NCBI RefSeq assembly: GCF_000005825.2
Contig: NC_013791.2
Span: forward strand, 1,860,001 to 1,924,000
Direction: 5' to 3'
Length of the DNA stretch: 64,000 nt
Origin: Alkalihalophilus pseudofirmus OF4
GTDB taxonomy: Bacteria > Bacillota > Bacilli > Bacillales > Bacillaceae_D
Shown: positions 16,715 through 24,999 of the stretch, one piece after another
Position numbering within the stretch: the first letter of the stretch is position 1
How the letters are laid out: the number at the start of each line of letters is the position of its first letter
Position numbers and translations under genes: made by a program
The notes under the pieces: generated by a model
What the model saw: only the letters and a program-made list of their open reading frames with translations
What the model was told of the DNA's origin: nothing
The model's database searches: none

Positions 16715-17191
16715 TCATAGCTTTAATTGCAAGATGTATTGTTCGCCTAATGGTCCAATTTTTCGTGAGCCTGTGTCGTAAAATCCTGCTTTTATGTATA
16801 AATTCTGAGCTGCATAATTTTTGTGATTTACAGCTAAAACTACTTCATTATAGTGGGGGAATTCTTCATTAATAAAATTCTTTAGTAACAGCATTGCTTG
16901 TTTTGCGTACCCTTTTCCTTGTTGGTTTTCAGTAATTAAAAAAGCAGTAAGCAACATACTTCGTGGATTAGAACTATATTCTTTAACTCTATCAGTTGAA
17001 TGGAGCAAGAAGAAACCAACCGGCTCTCCTTTATAATATATTCCTATCCGATATTGACCCTCTTTTACTTCTTTATAATTTTCAGGAAGCGAAGTATACA
17101 TTTCTTGATCTTTCGGTAGGTGAAAAGTATAAAATCCTTCCATTCCTTTATCAGATATCAGTTTTAATTCAAGCACGTTTGTTTGCTGCAA
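16715..17191 (-). CDS. GNAT family N-acetyltransferase
   Basis: Acetyltransferase of about 158 residues. Motif A appears as AFLITENQQGKGYAKQAMLLLKNF (Q-x-x-G-x-G/A), and motif B as VLAVNHKNYAAQNLYIKAGF. The TTG at 17191 lies 7 nt after AAAGGAGG; an ATG at 17224 sits upstream of that box and is rejected. Acceptor substrate unknown. Monocistronic, with about 480 nt of non-coding DNA upstream. Confidence 0.83.
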   Translation of the reverse strand: MQQTNVLELKLISDKGMEGFYTFHLPKDQEMYTSLPENYKEVKEGQYRIGIYYKGEPVGFFLLHSTDRVKEYSSNPRSMLLTAFLITENQQGKGYAKQAMLLLKNFINEEFPHYNEVVLAVNHKNYAAQNLYIKAGFYDTGSRKIGPLGEQYILQLKL

Positions 17192-17385
17192 ACTTTTTCC
17201 TCCTTTAATGGGAATAAAACTCATGTATTCGTATAACTATCAACTGAATAACAAACCAAGTCGGGATTGCGAGGAGATGAATTAATTTAACCTTTTAGAA
17301 AATAGCTATATACATAATCTACCAACTAATTATACATGATGTATCTGAATTTAAAAAAGTATTTTTTATAGTAGATAAATTTAAA

Positions 17386-17412
17386 GAGAGAACTGAGTTA
17401 TACAGTTCTCTC
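17386..17412 (-). terminator. Hairpin, possible terminator of the AAA+ operon
   Basis: Perfect 10-bp stem GAGAGAACTG / CAGTTCTCTC with 7-nt loop; on the minus strand followed by TTTAAATTTA, a weak tail. If it ends the operon at 17669, phased repeat B lies inside the 3' untranslated region. Confidence 0.6.
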
Positions 17413-17427
17413 CTTTAGTGTAGCTTA

Positions 17428-17613
17428 TAATTGTATCTTTTCACCCACTTATTGCGTGGCTTCCAAAGTTTATTGCGCGCCTCTTCGGCTTAATTGCGTT
17501 GGTTGAGCGAGTAATTGTGCCACTCTCTTTGAATTGCGTCAGTTGCGAGCGGATATGCGTTGGTCTAGCGCAGGATTGTATTAACTTTCACCATAATTGT
17601 GCCGGTTGCCTGT
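17428..17613 (+). repeat. Nine-unit phased dispersed repeat, copy B
   Basis: Units start at 17428, 17449, 17470, 17491, 17512, 17531, 17553, 17573 and 17594: spacing 21-21-21-21-19-22-20-21, identical to copy A. It is locally very close to copy A (for example TTATTGCG...TCTTCGGCT, then TTGGTTGAGCGA). Intergenic, downstream of the 17669 stop codon. Confidence 0.87.
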
Positions 17614-17668
17614 CCTGGCACTGCTCCCCTGCCCCGTGCCATGCACCCAACACCGCGCTCATCGTCCC

Positions 17669-18268
17669 CTAAGGCAACACGCTCGGCGTCAGTGTATACG
17701 CATTAGCCCCGCCTGGTGCGACGGCATTGAAAATCGTGTATTTCCGCTCTGGGAATTTGACTGCATACGTTGCCTGGCCTTCTAGTCCTTGAATGGTGAC
17801 AACACTTGGGACAGGGACGCTGTATGCTGCGGCATTTGATGTGAGCGTATGGCTTTCACGGATGATTTGTCCGTCTACCATGATCTGTACTCGGTCCTCA
17901 CTGTCACCGGTGAAGTCCCAGATCAGCATACGCGCCGTGCCCCCGTCAAAGTTGCCTACAGCAAAATCTTGTGAATTTAGTGCTACTTGGCTTGCATCAT
18001 CTAGTACAAAGCCTGACTCCATTTCAGTCGATGTACGGTTTGCGATTTCATCTAATGCTGCTTCATCTGACATCGTACCTGAGGAGAAGGCCATGCCTGA
18101 GATCGTAAGGATTAACGCCAAGAGTCCGATTGCTGTTCGTGCCAGTTTGGCCGATGGGGTCAGTTCTCTTTTCTGACTAGATCCCTCCCGCTCTTCATTT
18201 ATCAAGTTTTTCACTTGGCTCGCTTTATCTTGCTTCTTTTCGTTATGCATATATGGTCGCTTGTTCAT
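17669..18268 (-). CDS. Single-pass membrane protein with external beta domain, AAA+ operon
   Basis: Protein of 199 residues with a charged cytoplasmic N-terminus (about 1-42), one membrane helix at about 44-66, and an extracytoplasmic part rich in short beta segments (MLIWDFTGDSEDRVQIMVDG, YSVPVPSVVTIQGLEG). No known family recognised. Its ATG directly follows the TAG of the upstream gene, so it is the last gene of the tight four-gene operon. It may be the outward-facing or sensor part of that system; this is inference from topology. Confidence 0.7.
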   Translation of the reverse strand: MNKRPYMHNEKKQDKASQVKNLINEEREGSSQKRELTPSAKLARTAIGLLALILTISGMAFSSGTMSDEAALDEIANRTSTEMESGFVLDDASQVALNSQDFAVGNFDGGTARMLIWDFTGDSEDRVQIMVDGQIIRESHTLTSNAAAYSVPVPSVVTIQGLEGQATYAVKFPERKYTIFNAVAPGGANAYTLTPSVLP

Positions 18269-18715
18269 CTACATCGCCCTCCTGTTTGCGAACAGAGATG
18301 AGGCTGGATGACGGTGAAACCACCATGACATCAGTACTCTTACTCCAATGAAGCTTACAATTGCTAGGAAGATCGCAAAGCCTTTTGAAGGGAAATTATG
18401 CTCTGCCCAACTATTCAAAAAGGTCGCTCCAAGCCCAAGGCCGATTAGCATAAATAGCCCCATTTGCAAGATTGGCCAGAGAATCGGCCACTTTGTATAA
18501 ATCCAGCTTAAGGTCTCTATTCGGATTGATAAATAGAGGAAGAAGCTGCACAGACCGATCATGAACAGATAGACAGACCCGGTTGGTGTTCCGTATTGCA
18601 GCATCGTCCGTATATCATCAATGGCCAAAAACGGACCAATGAGGATACTTACAGCAATAAAGAAGAAAAACGGATAAAAGACCAGCCTTCCGCCGACACG
18701 TAATAAACGCATCAT
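18269..18715 (-). CDS. Four-helix membrane protein, AAA+ operon
   Basis: Integral membrane protein of 148 residues with helices at about 10-30, 42-62, 76-97 and 105-127 and a basic C-terminal tail. No family recognised. The ATG overlaps the TGA of the giant AAA+ gene by 4 nt, indicating coupled translation. With the next gene it gives the system a membrane component, a plausible docking site for the ATPase. Confidence 0.7.
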   Translation of the reverse strand: MMRLLRVGGRLVFYPFFFFIAVSILIGPFLAIDDIRTMLQYGTPTGSVYLFMIGLCSFFLYLSIRIETLSWIYTKWPILWPILQMGLFMLIGLGLGATFLNSWAEHNFPSKGFAIFLAIVSFIGVRVLMSWWFHRHPASSLFANRRAM

Positions 18716-21700
18716 GCGATCTCCTCCCTTCTAGAGACATCTTCTTTTGTGATCGTAATTAATTCTTCAAGCTCTGCATCAGGGACATCCATCAGTCTGA
18801 CGGAATGCTTGCGGATGGTCGCTTCCATTAAATTACGGACAAATCGCCCGTTGCCTCCGGATGCCTTTGCTGTTTCCATTTCACATTGCTCACGAATCGC
18901 CTCAAGAGCACCAGCCTCTATTTTGTAGCCTTTATGCGTGAACATCACGTTGGCAATTTTCACGAGCTCATCTGTTGAATAGTCAGGAAAGGCAATTTGA
19001 TGTGGGAAACGTGATCTTAACCCAGAATTTGACTTCCAGAATTCCGTCATTTCCTTTTCATAGCCGGCAACAATGACCACGAGCTCTCCTTTTAAATCTT
19101 CCATTGCTTTTACGATCGTATCAATCGCTTCTTGCCCGAATTGATCACCAGCCAGGCTGTAGGCTTCATCAATAAATAAGACGCCGCCTCTTGCCTCATC
19201 GATGATTTGTTTCGTTTTTAAGGCCGTCTGTCCGACATATCCAGCTACGAGACCGCTGCGATCGGTTTCAATTAAGCGGTCTGTCGCTATGACACCGAGT
19301 TCATGCAAGCGTTTAGCCGCTATGCGGGCGATGGTCGTCTTCCCTGTTCCTGGGTTACCGGTAAATGACATATGCAGACTTTGCCCGCTGATCTCAGGCA
19401 GGTTCAACGCCTTGCGCCTTTCGTTCATTGCGACTTGAGCAAAAAGATTTTCCATAAAGGTTTTCACATTTTGCAAGCCAATAATGTCATTTAACTGCTC
19501 CTTAGCCTGATCCTTGTTTTCTGTTTCCGCGTGGATGTCGAAATCTTCTGCTTGCAGCTCGATCAGTGCTTCAGGTTCATTTGACTCTATTTCAGCAATA
19601 CGCACTGACTGTCTTCGAATTGCTGCTTCTAATTCATTTCGAACCATCCGCCCATTTCCAGCCGCTTCACGATCGGCTGCTTGCTTCTTTCTAAAGGCCT
19701 CTTCAAGCTCTGTATCAAGCTCATGTGACAGCAGGAAACCACGGTGCTTGGTTAGGATATGAAGCATCTGTACAAGCTCCGTCGCCGTATAATCCGGAAA
19801 GTGAATATGCAGCGGAAAGCGCGAGTATAAGCCCGCATTGGTATCGAGTAATTTTTTCATATCGTCTTCATATCCTGCTAAAATGACAATCAAATTATCT
19901 TTATGAATTTCCATCAGCCGAACAATCTCGTTAATCGCTTCTTCCCCGTAGCCGCCGTGTCCGTCGACTAACGCATACGCCTCATCAATAAACAGCACAC
20001 CGCCAAGGGCTGACTCGACGACACTCTTCGTTTTTTCTGCCGTTTGACCAGCATAACCGGAAACGAGCTCACTTCTTCCGACTTCAACAAGATGCCCTTT
20101 TTTCAACACACCAAGCTCCTTCATCATGCGAGAAAGGGTTCTGGCGATCGTTGTTTTACCTGTTCCTGGATTTCCGGAGAACACCATGTTTAACACCTGT
20201 TCTGTGCGGATGGTATGGCCCGCTTCTTTTCTGCGTTTATTCGCAAGAAGCTGTTTCTCAAGCGTGCGGATCACATTTTTCACCGAATCTAATCCGACAT
20301 AAGCTGAGAGCTCTTCCTCAAGATCAAAATTGTGAGTATCCGTGATACCAAAGTCTTCCACTGTTAACAGTTGATAGTCGGCAGCTTCTTCCTCGTTTAC
20401 TCTCACCGATTGCTTGCGGATGGCTTCTTCTAATACGTTACGAACTAGGCGGCCGTTGCCGCTGTCATTACGGCCAGGAATTTGTTTTCGTTCAAATAGT
20501 TCAATTAAAGGTTTCTTCGACTCTTGATCAAGCTGGTAATCACGCTTTTGCGCCATTAACTCAAGCATCGTATAAAGTTCGTCGGCTTGGTAATCTGAGA
20601 ACTCAACTTGAAACGGGAAGCGTGAGCGCAGGCCAGGATTTGTTTTAAGAAAACCTTCCATTTCCTGCGTGTAACCTGCTAAGATAACGACTAAATCTTC
20701 ACGGTGATCTTCCATCCCTTTTACCAATGTATCGATGGCTTCCTGCCCGAAGCTGTCATGCTGATTTCTTGAAAGAGCGTAGGCCTCATCAATAAAGAGC
20801 ACCCCGCCTAGAGCTTCTTGGATTTTGCTCATCGTTTTTGGTCCAGTGTGACCAACATATTCTCCGACTAAATCCTGACGAGCGACCTCAACAAGCTGCC
20901 CTTTCGATAGAATACCCAGTCCTTTTAATATGTAGGAAATGAGTCTCGCAACCGTTGTTTTACCCGTACCAGGATTCCCAGAAAAGATCATATGAAGCGT
21001 CAGCGGAGTCGTTGATAAGCCCCTCTCTTTTCGCTTCATTTGCAGTTCAACCGTTTTCGTAAGTTCATGTACAAAAGTCTTCACTTCGGCTAATCCAATC
21101 AAGCTTTCGAGTTCATTAAATGCCTGCTCCACTGACGCTGCTTCTGCTTTTTCTAATGTGAGAAGCGGCTGTGCCTGACCTTCAATGTAAATCGCATGTT
21201 CAGCTGTGATGAGACGAGCCTGGTTATCTAATTGACCCCGGGCACGAGCTGCGACGAGACTGTCAATAAGCTGAATGCTGATCCATCTCTTTAAAGCACG
21301 GCCGTTTTCTTCAGCCTGCAAGGATAGCTCTGCTAATAGTTTTGCCACCGCATCATCATAGGTAATTTGTTTATTTGTGAGCTCGGCTACTTGTGACTGG
21401 GCTCGTTGCAGCATTAGATCTGCTATTTTTATGAGATGCTCGAGCTCTAACGGCTTTGTATGCAAGTGATCAGTGATATGTGACCGAATCGATTCTGGCA
21501 GATCTCGTTCTCTTTCAGCAATAAAGACGAGTCTATGATTTGCAGCATCAATCATGACGCCTGCTTCTGTTCGGAAATAGCCATTTTTCACTAATTGCTC
21601 TAAGTTAGTTAAAACCTGTGTATGTGCTTGGGTGATTCCTTTAAATACAATCGTTGAGCCCCCGTAGGAGAAGGCGCTTGAGAAATCTTTGACGAAATTA

Positions 21701-22224
21701 GAGTGTATATCTTTTTCACTGTAGAGGCTCACATCGAGTGTAATAACTTGCTGGTTGTTTAGCAGTTTATGATGATGAAGCATCTTAACGACTTCCGTCA
21801 ATCCTTCCGTTTTACCTGTTCCGATCGGCCCTGTCACAGAGATCACTTGGGCCCTCCCGTCAAGGCTTCCCTCAAGTAAGTATTGCTTTTTAAACCATAA
21901 GACAAGATCTTTCATATACTCCTTTTGTCCATATACACGCTGGCCTGCAGATGTTTCAACTAGATGAAATAATTGATCAATTTCTTCTTTATAAAGTCTT
22001 TTTCGTGAAGACTTCTCTTTGCCTGACTTTGTTGTTGAAACGGGCAGGATTGTCTCGCTTTTATGCTGAGAAGGGGCTGGCCTCATTGCTTCTAGTCCGC
22101 TTGGTGTGTGTGCTGCATGTGTCCCCGGCACTCTTGCATGCGCCTGATTTTCTTTTGTGTTGCGTTTAAAATCTAATAACTGTAATTCTGGTAAGATGAT
22201 CCGCGACCACTTTTTCCACATCAT
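18712..22224 (-). CDS. Giant AAA+ ATPase with three tandem CbbX/EccA-like domains
   Basis: Cytoplasmic protein of 1170 residues. Three CbbX/SpoVK/EccA-type AAA+ domains follow each other: Walker A GNPGTGKT at about 416, 684 and 956; Walker B VLFIDEAY at about 475, 743 and 1015; pore-loop motifs EYVGHT, GYAGQT, GYVGQT; arginine motif SRFP. An N-terminal region has a further P-loop GPIGTGKT at about 132 but no clear Walker B acid pair, so it may be a degenerate ATPase. Residues about 30-75 are a low-complexity linker. The ATG at 22224 follows AAGGAGAT; a frame extending to 22287 would overlap the DUF4236 gene. Family members remodel protein complexes; substrate here unknown. Confidence 0.9.
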   Translation of the reverse strand: MMWKKWSRIILPELQLLDFKRNTKENQAHARVPGTHAAHTPSGLEAMRPAPSQHKSETILPVSTTKSGKEKSSRKRLYKEEIDQLFHLVETSAGQRVYGQKEYMKDLVLWFKKQYLLEGSLDGRAQVISVTGPIGTGKTEGLTEVVKMLHHHKLLNNQQVITLDVSLYSEKDIHSNFVKDFSSAFSYGGSTIVFKGITQAHTQVLTNLEQLVKNGYFRTEAGVMIDAANHRLVFIAERERDLPESIRSHITDHLHTKPLELEHLIKIADLMLQRAQSQVAELTNKQITYDDAVAKLLAELSLQAEENGRALKRWISIQLIDSLVAARARGQLDNQARLITAEHAIYIEGQAQPLLTLEKAEAASVEQAFNELESLIGLAEVKTFVHELTKTVELQMKRKERGLSTTPLTLHMIFSGNPGTGKTTVARLISYILKGLGILSKGQLVEVARQDLVGEYVGHTGPKTMSKIQEALGGVLFIDEAYALSRNQHDSFGQEAIDTLVKGMEDHREDLVVILAGYTQEMEGFLKTNPGLRSRFPFQVEFSDYQADELYTMLELMAQKRDYQLDQESKKPLIELFERKQIPGRNDSGNGRLVRNVLEEAIRKQSVRVNEEEAADYQLLTVEDFGITDTHNFDLEEELSAYVGLDSVKNVIRTLEKQLLANKRRKEAGHTIRTEQVLNMVFSGNPGTGKTTIARTLSRMMKELGVLKKGHLVEVGRSELVSGYAGQTAEKTKSVVESALGGVLFIDEAYALVDGHGGYGEEAINEIVRLMEIHKDNLIVILAGYEDDMKKLLDTNAGLYSRFPLHIHFPDYTATELVQMLHILTKHRGFLLSHELDTELEEAFRKKQAADREAAGNGRMVRNELEAAIRRQSVRIAEIESNEPEALIELQAEDFDIHAETENKDQAKEQLNDIIGLQNVKTFMENLFAQVAMNERRKALNLPEISGQSLHMSFTGNPGTGKTTIARIAAKRLHELGVIATDRLIETDRSGLVAGYVGQTALKTKQIIDEARGGVLFIDEAYSLAGDQFGQEAIDTIVKAMEDLKGELVVIVAGYEKEMTEFWKSNSGLRSRFPHQIAFPDYSTDELVKIANVMFTHKGYKIEAGALEAIREQCEMETAKASGGNGRFVRNLMEATIRKHSVRLMDVPDAELEELITITKEDVSRREEIA

Positions 22225-22244
22225 TCTTATCTCCTTAACCTGTT

Positions 22245-23306
22245 TTAACGAATCGGCTGGAATCCCTTCGTTTTTAAGAATTTCCATGCCGGATCATACC
22301 CAGCTACTGCAGCTTTGGCATCAATATGTTCAAACCGCTTAGACTCCATTAGAGCACGGGTAAATGTCACTTCTATTAATCTACTATTCTTGTGATGACC
22401 ATCAGCTGGATCCATGCGCCTCTCCTCTACATGACAATGAACCGACGTGACATCTGGCAATGCATGCAGGCAGTCGCGCGCTGCTTTTAAGAGAAGAGAG
22501 CAAATGAATTGCTGATATAAATGATAGTAATTGGTTTTCGTATGTGCCTTTCTTGAAAGCTTTCCTGTCTTCGTTAAACTAAACGTCTCATCAGGAATCA
22601 CATCATCGTTTACTAAAAACGTCAAGATCACTTCACTTTTATCAATCGGCACAAGCTCTACAGCGGCACCATATTCTTCTGCTGTTTGGAAAAGGTCGGT
22701 TTCATCGAGTAATTCCTTGTATACTTCTACTCCGCCAGCAGCAAGAGTTTGTGCTTTTTTGACACGGTTAAGCCAAGCGGCATAGCTCTCTTTATCCTTT
22801 AAGATGGCATGTTCCAGCTTTTCCTCAAGCTCAGCCATTTCCTTCGCTTCTTTTTTTAGCAGCCGCGAAAAAAAGGACGGCTTATATTGTTCAATTTCTC
22901 TTCGTGCATCCGTCTCGATTGGCCCCATTTCACCTATTGAAAATGGCGGTGTTTCACTTGCTTTTTCCTTCCAATTAATCGGTTCTGACACACGTAAATG
23001 GAGTTCTTGTAATGCTTTTATGTGTTGTTCGTATTCTTCTACAAGTTGAGAGGCTTCATTAGATTGATCCGTTGCTTTTTTACTCAAAGCCTGGCTTGAG
23101 TTCGTTTTCCTTCCTTTCGCAGAGGAATGAGACTTAGAGTAGGACATACCTGTTCCTGGTATTCCCGCAGTCGTTGTCCGTCTTCCGCTCGTGTTAATAG
23201 AGTGTCTGAACCCTTTTCCTCCTAAACTTAATCCAATTGATTTTTTACTGACATTTATTCTTACGCCTGGAGCGATTTTCTTACTTCGCCGAAATCTGAA
23301 GGCCAT
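22245..23306 (-). CDS. DUF4236 protein with long C-terminal extension
   Basis: Protein of 353 residues. Residues 1-55 match DUF4236 (FRFRRSKKIAPGVRINVSKK and the glycine-rich stretch ending TAGIPGTGMSYS). A Ser/Lys-rich linker follows, then a coiled-coil-like segment (about 145-185) and a mixed alpha/beta C-terminal domain not recognised. DUF4236 modules occur in bacteria and phages and have no assigned function. First gene of the operon, 20 nt before the AAA+ gene, so it is a candidate partner or substrate of that ATPase. GGGGAG lies 10 nt before the ATG. Confidence 0.82.
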   Translation of the reverse strand: MAFRFRRSKKIAPGVRINVSKKSIGLSLGGKGFRHSINTSGRRTTTAGIPGTGMSYSKSHSSAKGRKTNSSQALSKKATDQSNEASQLVEEYEQHIKALQELHLRVSEPINWKEKASETPPFSIGEMGPIETDARREIEQYKPSFFSRLLKKEAKEMAELEEKLEHAILKDKESYAAWLNRVKKAQTLAAGGVEVYKELLDETDLFQTAEEYGAAVELVPIDKSEVILTFLVNDDVIPDETFSLTKTGKLSRKAHTKTNYYHLYQQFICSLLLKAARDCLHALPDVTSVHCHVEERRMDPADGHHKNSRLIEVTFTRALMESKRFEHIDAKAAVAGYDPAWKFLKTKGFQPIR

Positions 23307-23536
23307 TGCAATGCTGCTCCCCTTTCAATAGAAATATCCACTATTTATGTACATTTTTATTATCACTTAATTTTAGCATAGATCTCTTTATTGAGATTCA
23401 TTGATTACAATTATTGAAGAAAATTCCAAGGTCTTTAAATTTGTCTCCATCCAAGATTACTTTTCATATAAAATTGGTTTTACTGTATACATTTTGAAAT
23501 GCTGATTCGTTGTATAAGTGTTGGGAGGATAAAGAA

Positions 23537-24028
23537 ATGAAAAAAGAAGATGTGCTTGCCTCCTATCTTATCCAATTGGGAGAGGAAGTGTTTCGGTTGT
23601 TACTGGTGAGAGGTGCTGTGAAGGAAGACGCAGAGGATATTATTCAAAATACGTTTTATAAGGTGTACACCCTGCTCGATGATTTAACAGAAAGCAACTT
23701 GCGTCCTTGGTTTTTTCGGGTCGCTTTGAATGAACATATTGACTTGAAGAGGAAAAAGGAGAAACAAAATATTTACTTGAGTGATGACATTTATACAAAA
23801 CTTGCTCATGCAGATCGTGAATTTGACGCGGTCTTGAATAAGGATGAGATCTTCTACCTTTTAAAAGAGGTCAAAAAAGAATACAAAGAAATTTTTTTGC
23901 TGAAGTATTATTATGATTTTTCTTATGATGAAATTGCTGAAATGTTAGGCGTGAAGACAGATACAGTGAAACAAAAGTTGTACCGCGCCAGAAAGTTCAT
24001 TCACTCAAAGACCGGAGGAAAACGCTGA
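23537..24028 (+). CDS. ECF-type RNA polymerase sigma factor
   Basis: Sigma factor of 163 residues with region 2 (EDAEDIIQNTFYKVYTLLDD and the RPWFFRVALNEHIDLKRK segment) and region 4 (YKEIFLLKYYYDFSYDEIAEMLG, VKTDTVKQKLYRAR). There is no region 1 or 3, as in extracytoplasmic-function sigma factors. The ATG at 23537 has GGGAGG 8 nt upstream; an ATG 27 nt earlier lies before that box. Overlaps the anti-sigma gene by 1 nt. Such pairs usually activate their own promoter, but I cannot identify a clear ECF promoter in the 230-nt upstream spacer. Confidence 0.9.
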   Translation: MKKEDVLASYLIQLGEEVFRLLLVRGAVKEDAEDIIQNTFYKVYTLLDDLTESNLRPWFFRVALNEHIDLKRKKEKQNIYLSDDIYTKLAHADREFDAVLNKDEIFYLLKEVKKEYKEIFLLKYYYDFSYDEIAEMLGVKTDTVKQKLYRARKFIHSKTGGKR

Positions 24029-24942
24029 TGGATCACTCACTAAAAAAAGCCTTAAAGAAAGCTAAGCGAAAACAAATCCTAAAAATTACGATGATTTCTA
24101 TCCTTGTCTTCATGCTTTTACTGCTTGCCTTTTATCGAACGGGAAATTATTTCGCAGCAAAAAGTACAATGAGACTCCATGATGCACTAGTGATGCACCA
24201 TACCATCTCTCAGCCGAACGTGCAAATGGATTCACGAGTGACGAGTAACCGCTCGATGTTCGGCGGAAATATTGTCACAAACCGCTCGAAAAATATAAAT
24301 GGCTATGTTGTTCCTTGGAGTACTCTTACAAGTTCCTATGGCTGGATGAAAACGGAAATTGATTTTAATGAACTAATACCCGGATTTTACTGGTCTGATA
24401 CAGGTTTTTACGAGTATGATAAGCAAACAAAACAGAAAGTAGCCACCTTTTATCACCCATTGATCGAAGACTACCATGACGGGGTGCAGAACCAATTAGC
24501 AGCTGTTTCAGAAATGGAAAACTATGTAGCTGAAGTTGCTGTATCTTTTGACCGCCCCTACACATTCGCGGAGGTAGAAGAGCGTATTCCAGATAACTTA
24601 AACATTGTGTGGATGTACATGGTTTCTGAAATTAGTGATGAAAGCATGGGGCCGGCTGGGATGCCTGTTTACGGATTTGCTCCTGGTTCGTCGCCTGATG
24701 ATGCCTCCTATGCCTATTTTGTTGAGACACTAAAAGAGTATGATGACAAAGGATATAACGACGCGATCCAAGAGTTTTTAAGTAAAAACGAGGAAAAGCC
24801 ATTGGATGATGTTGAGATACTTGGTGTCATGTTGACAGGGCAAGCAGAGAATTTTGCACAATTAGTTGGTGAAGGTTTTATACGCGGGGCATCTGTTGGA
24901 GTGACTGCGGAGATGGTTCCTTATATTACGCCGGAGAAGTAA
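24028..24942 (+). CDS. Membrane-bound anti-sigma factor (Sigma_reg type)
   Basis: Protein of 304 residues with a short basic cytoplasmic N-terminus (MDHSLKKALKKAKRKQ), one membrane helix at about 19-39, and a large external domain. The layout matches anti-sigma proteins with sigma factor regulator N- and C-terminal domains, such as those of Bacillus ECF sigmas; I assign it from layout and from genetic coupling to the sigma gene (TGATG overlap). It probably holds the sigma factor inactive at the membrane until an envelope signal is sensed. Confidence 0.8.
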   Translation: MDHSLKKALKKAKRKQILKITMISILVFMLLLLAFYRTGNYFAAKSTMRLHDALVMHHTISQPNVQMDSRVTSNRSMFGGNIVTNRSKNINGYVVPWSTLTSSYGWMKTEIDFNELIPGFYWSDTGFYEYDKQTKQKVATFYHPLIEDYHDGVQNQLAAVSEMENYVAEVAVSFDRPYTFAEVEERIPDNLNIVWMYMVSEISDESMGPAGMPVYGFAPGSSPDDASYAYFVETLKEYDDKGYNDAIQEFLSKNEEKPLDDVEILGVMLTGQAENFAQLVGEGFIRGASVGVTAEMVPYITPEK

Positions 24943-24954
24943 GACTATTAAAAG

Positions 24955-24997
24955 AAGCCTAATCCCTGCTCACTAATGAGAGGAATTAGGCTTTTCT
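24955..24997. terminator. Bidirectional terminator between anti-sigma and dehydrogenase genes
   Basis: AAGCCTAAT pairs with ATTAGGCTT over a 21-nt loop; plus tail TTTTCTCTTT. Two genes converge here with only about 57 nt between stops. Confidence 0.78.
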
Positions 24998-24999
24998 CT

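Noticed and set aside
22224-22287. Longer N-terminus of the giant AAA+ protein
   Set aside because: It would overlap the DUF4236 gene by 43 nt and lie upstream of the clear AAGGAGAT box that serves the ATG at 22224.
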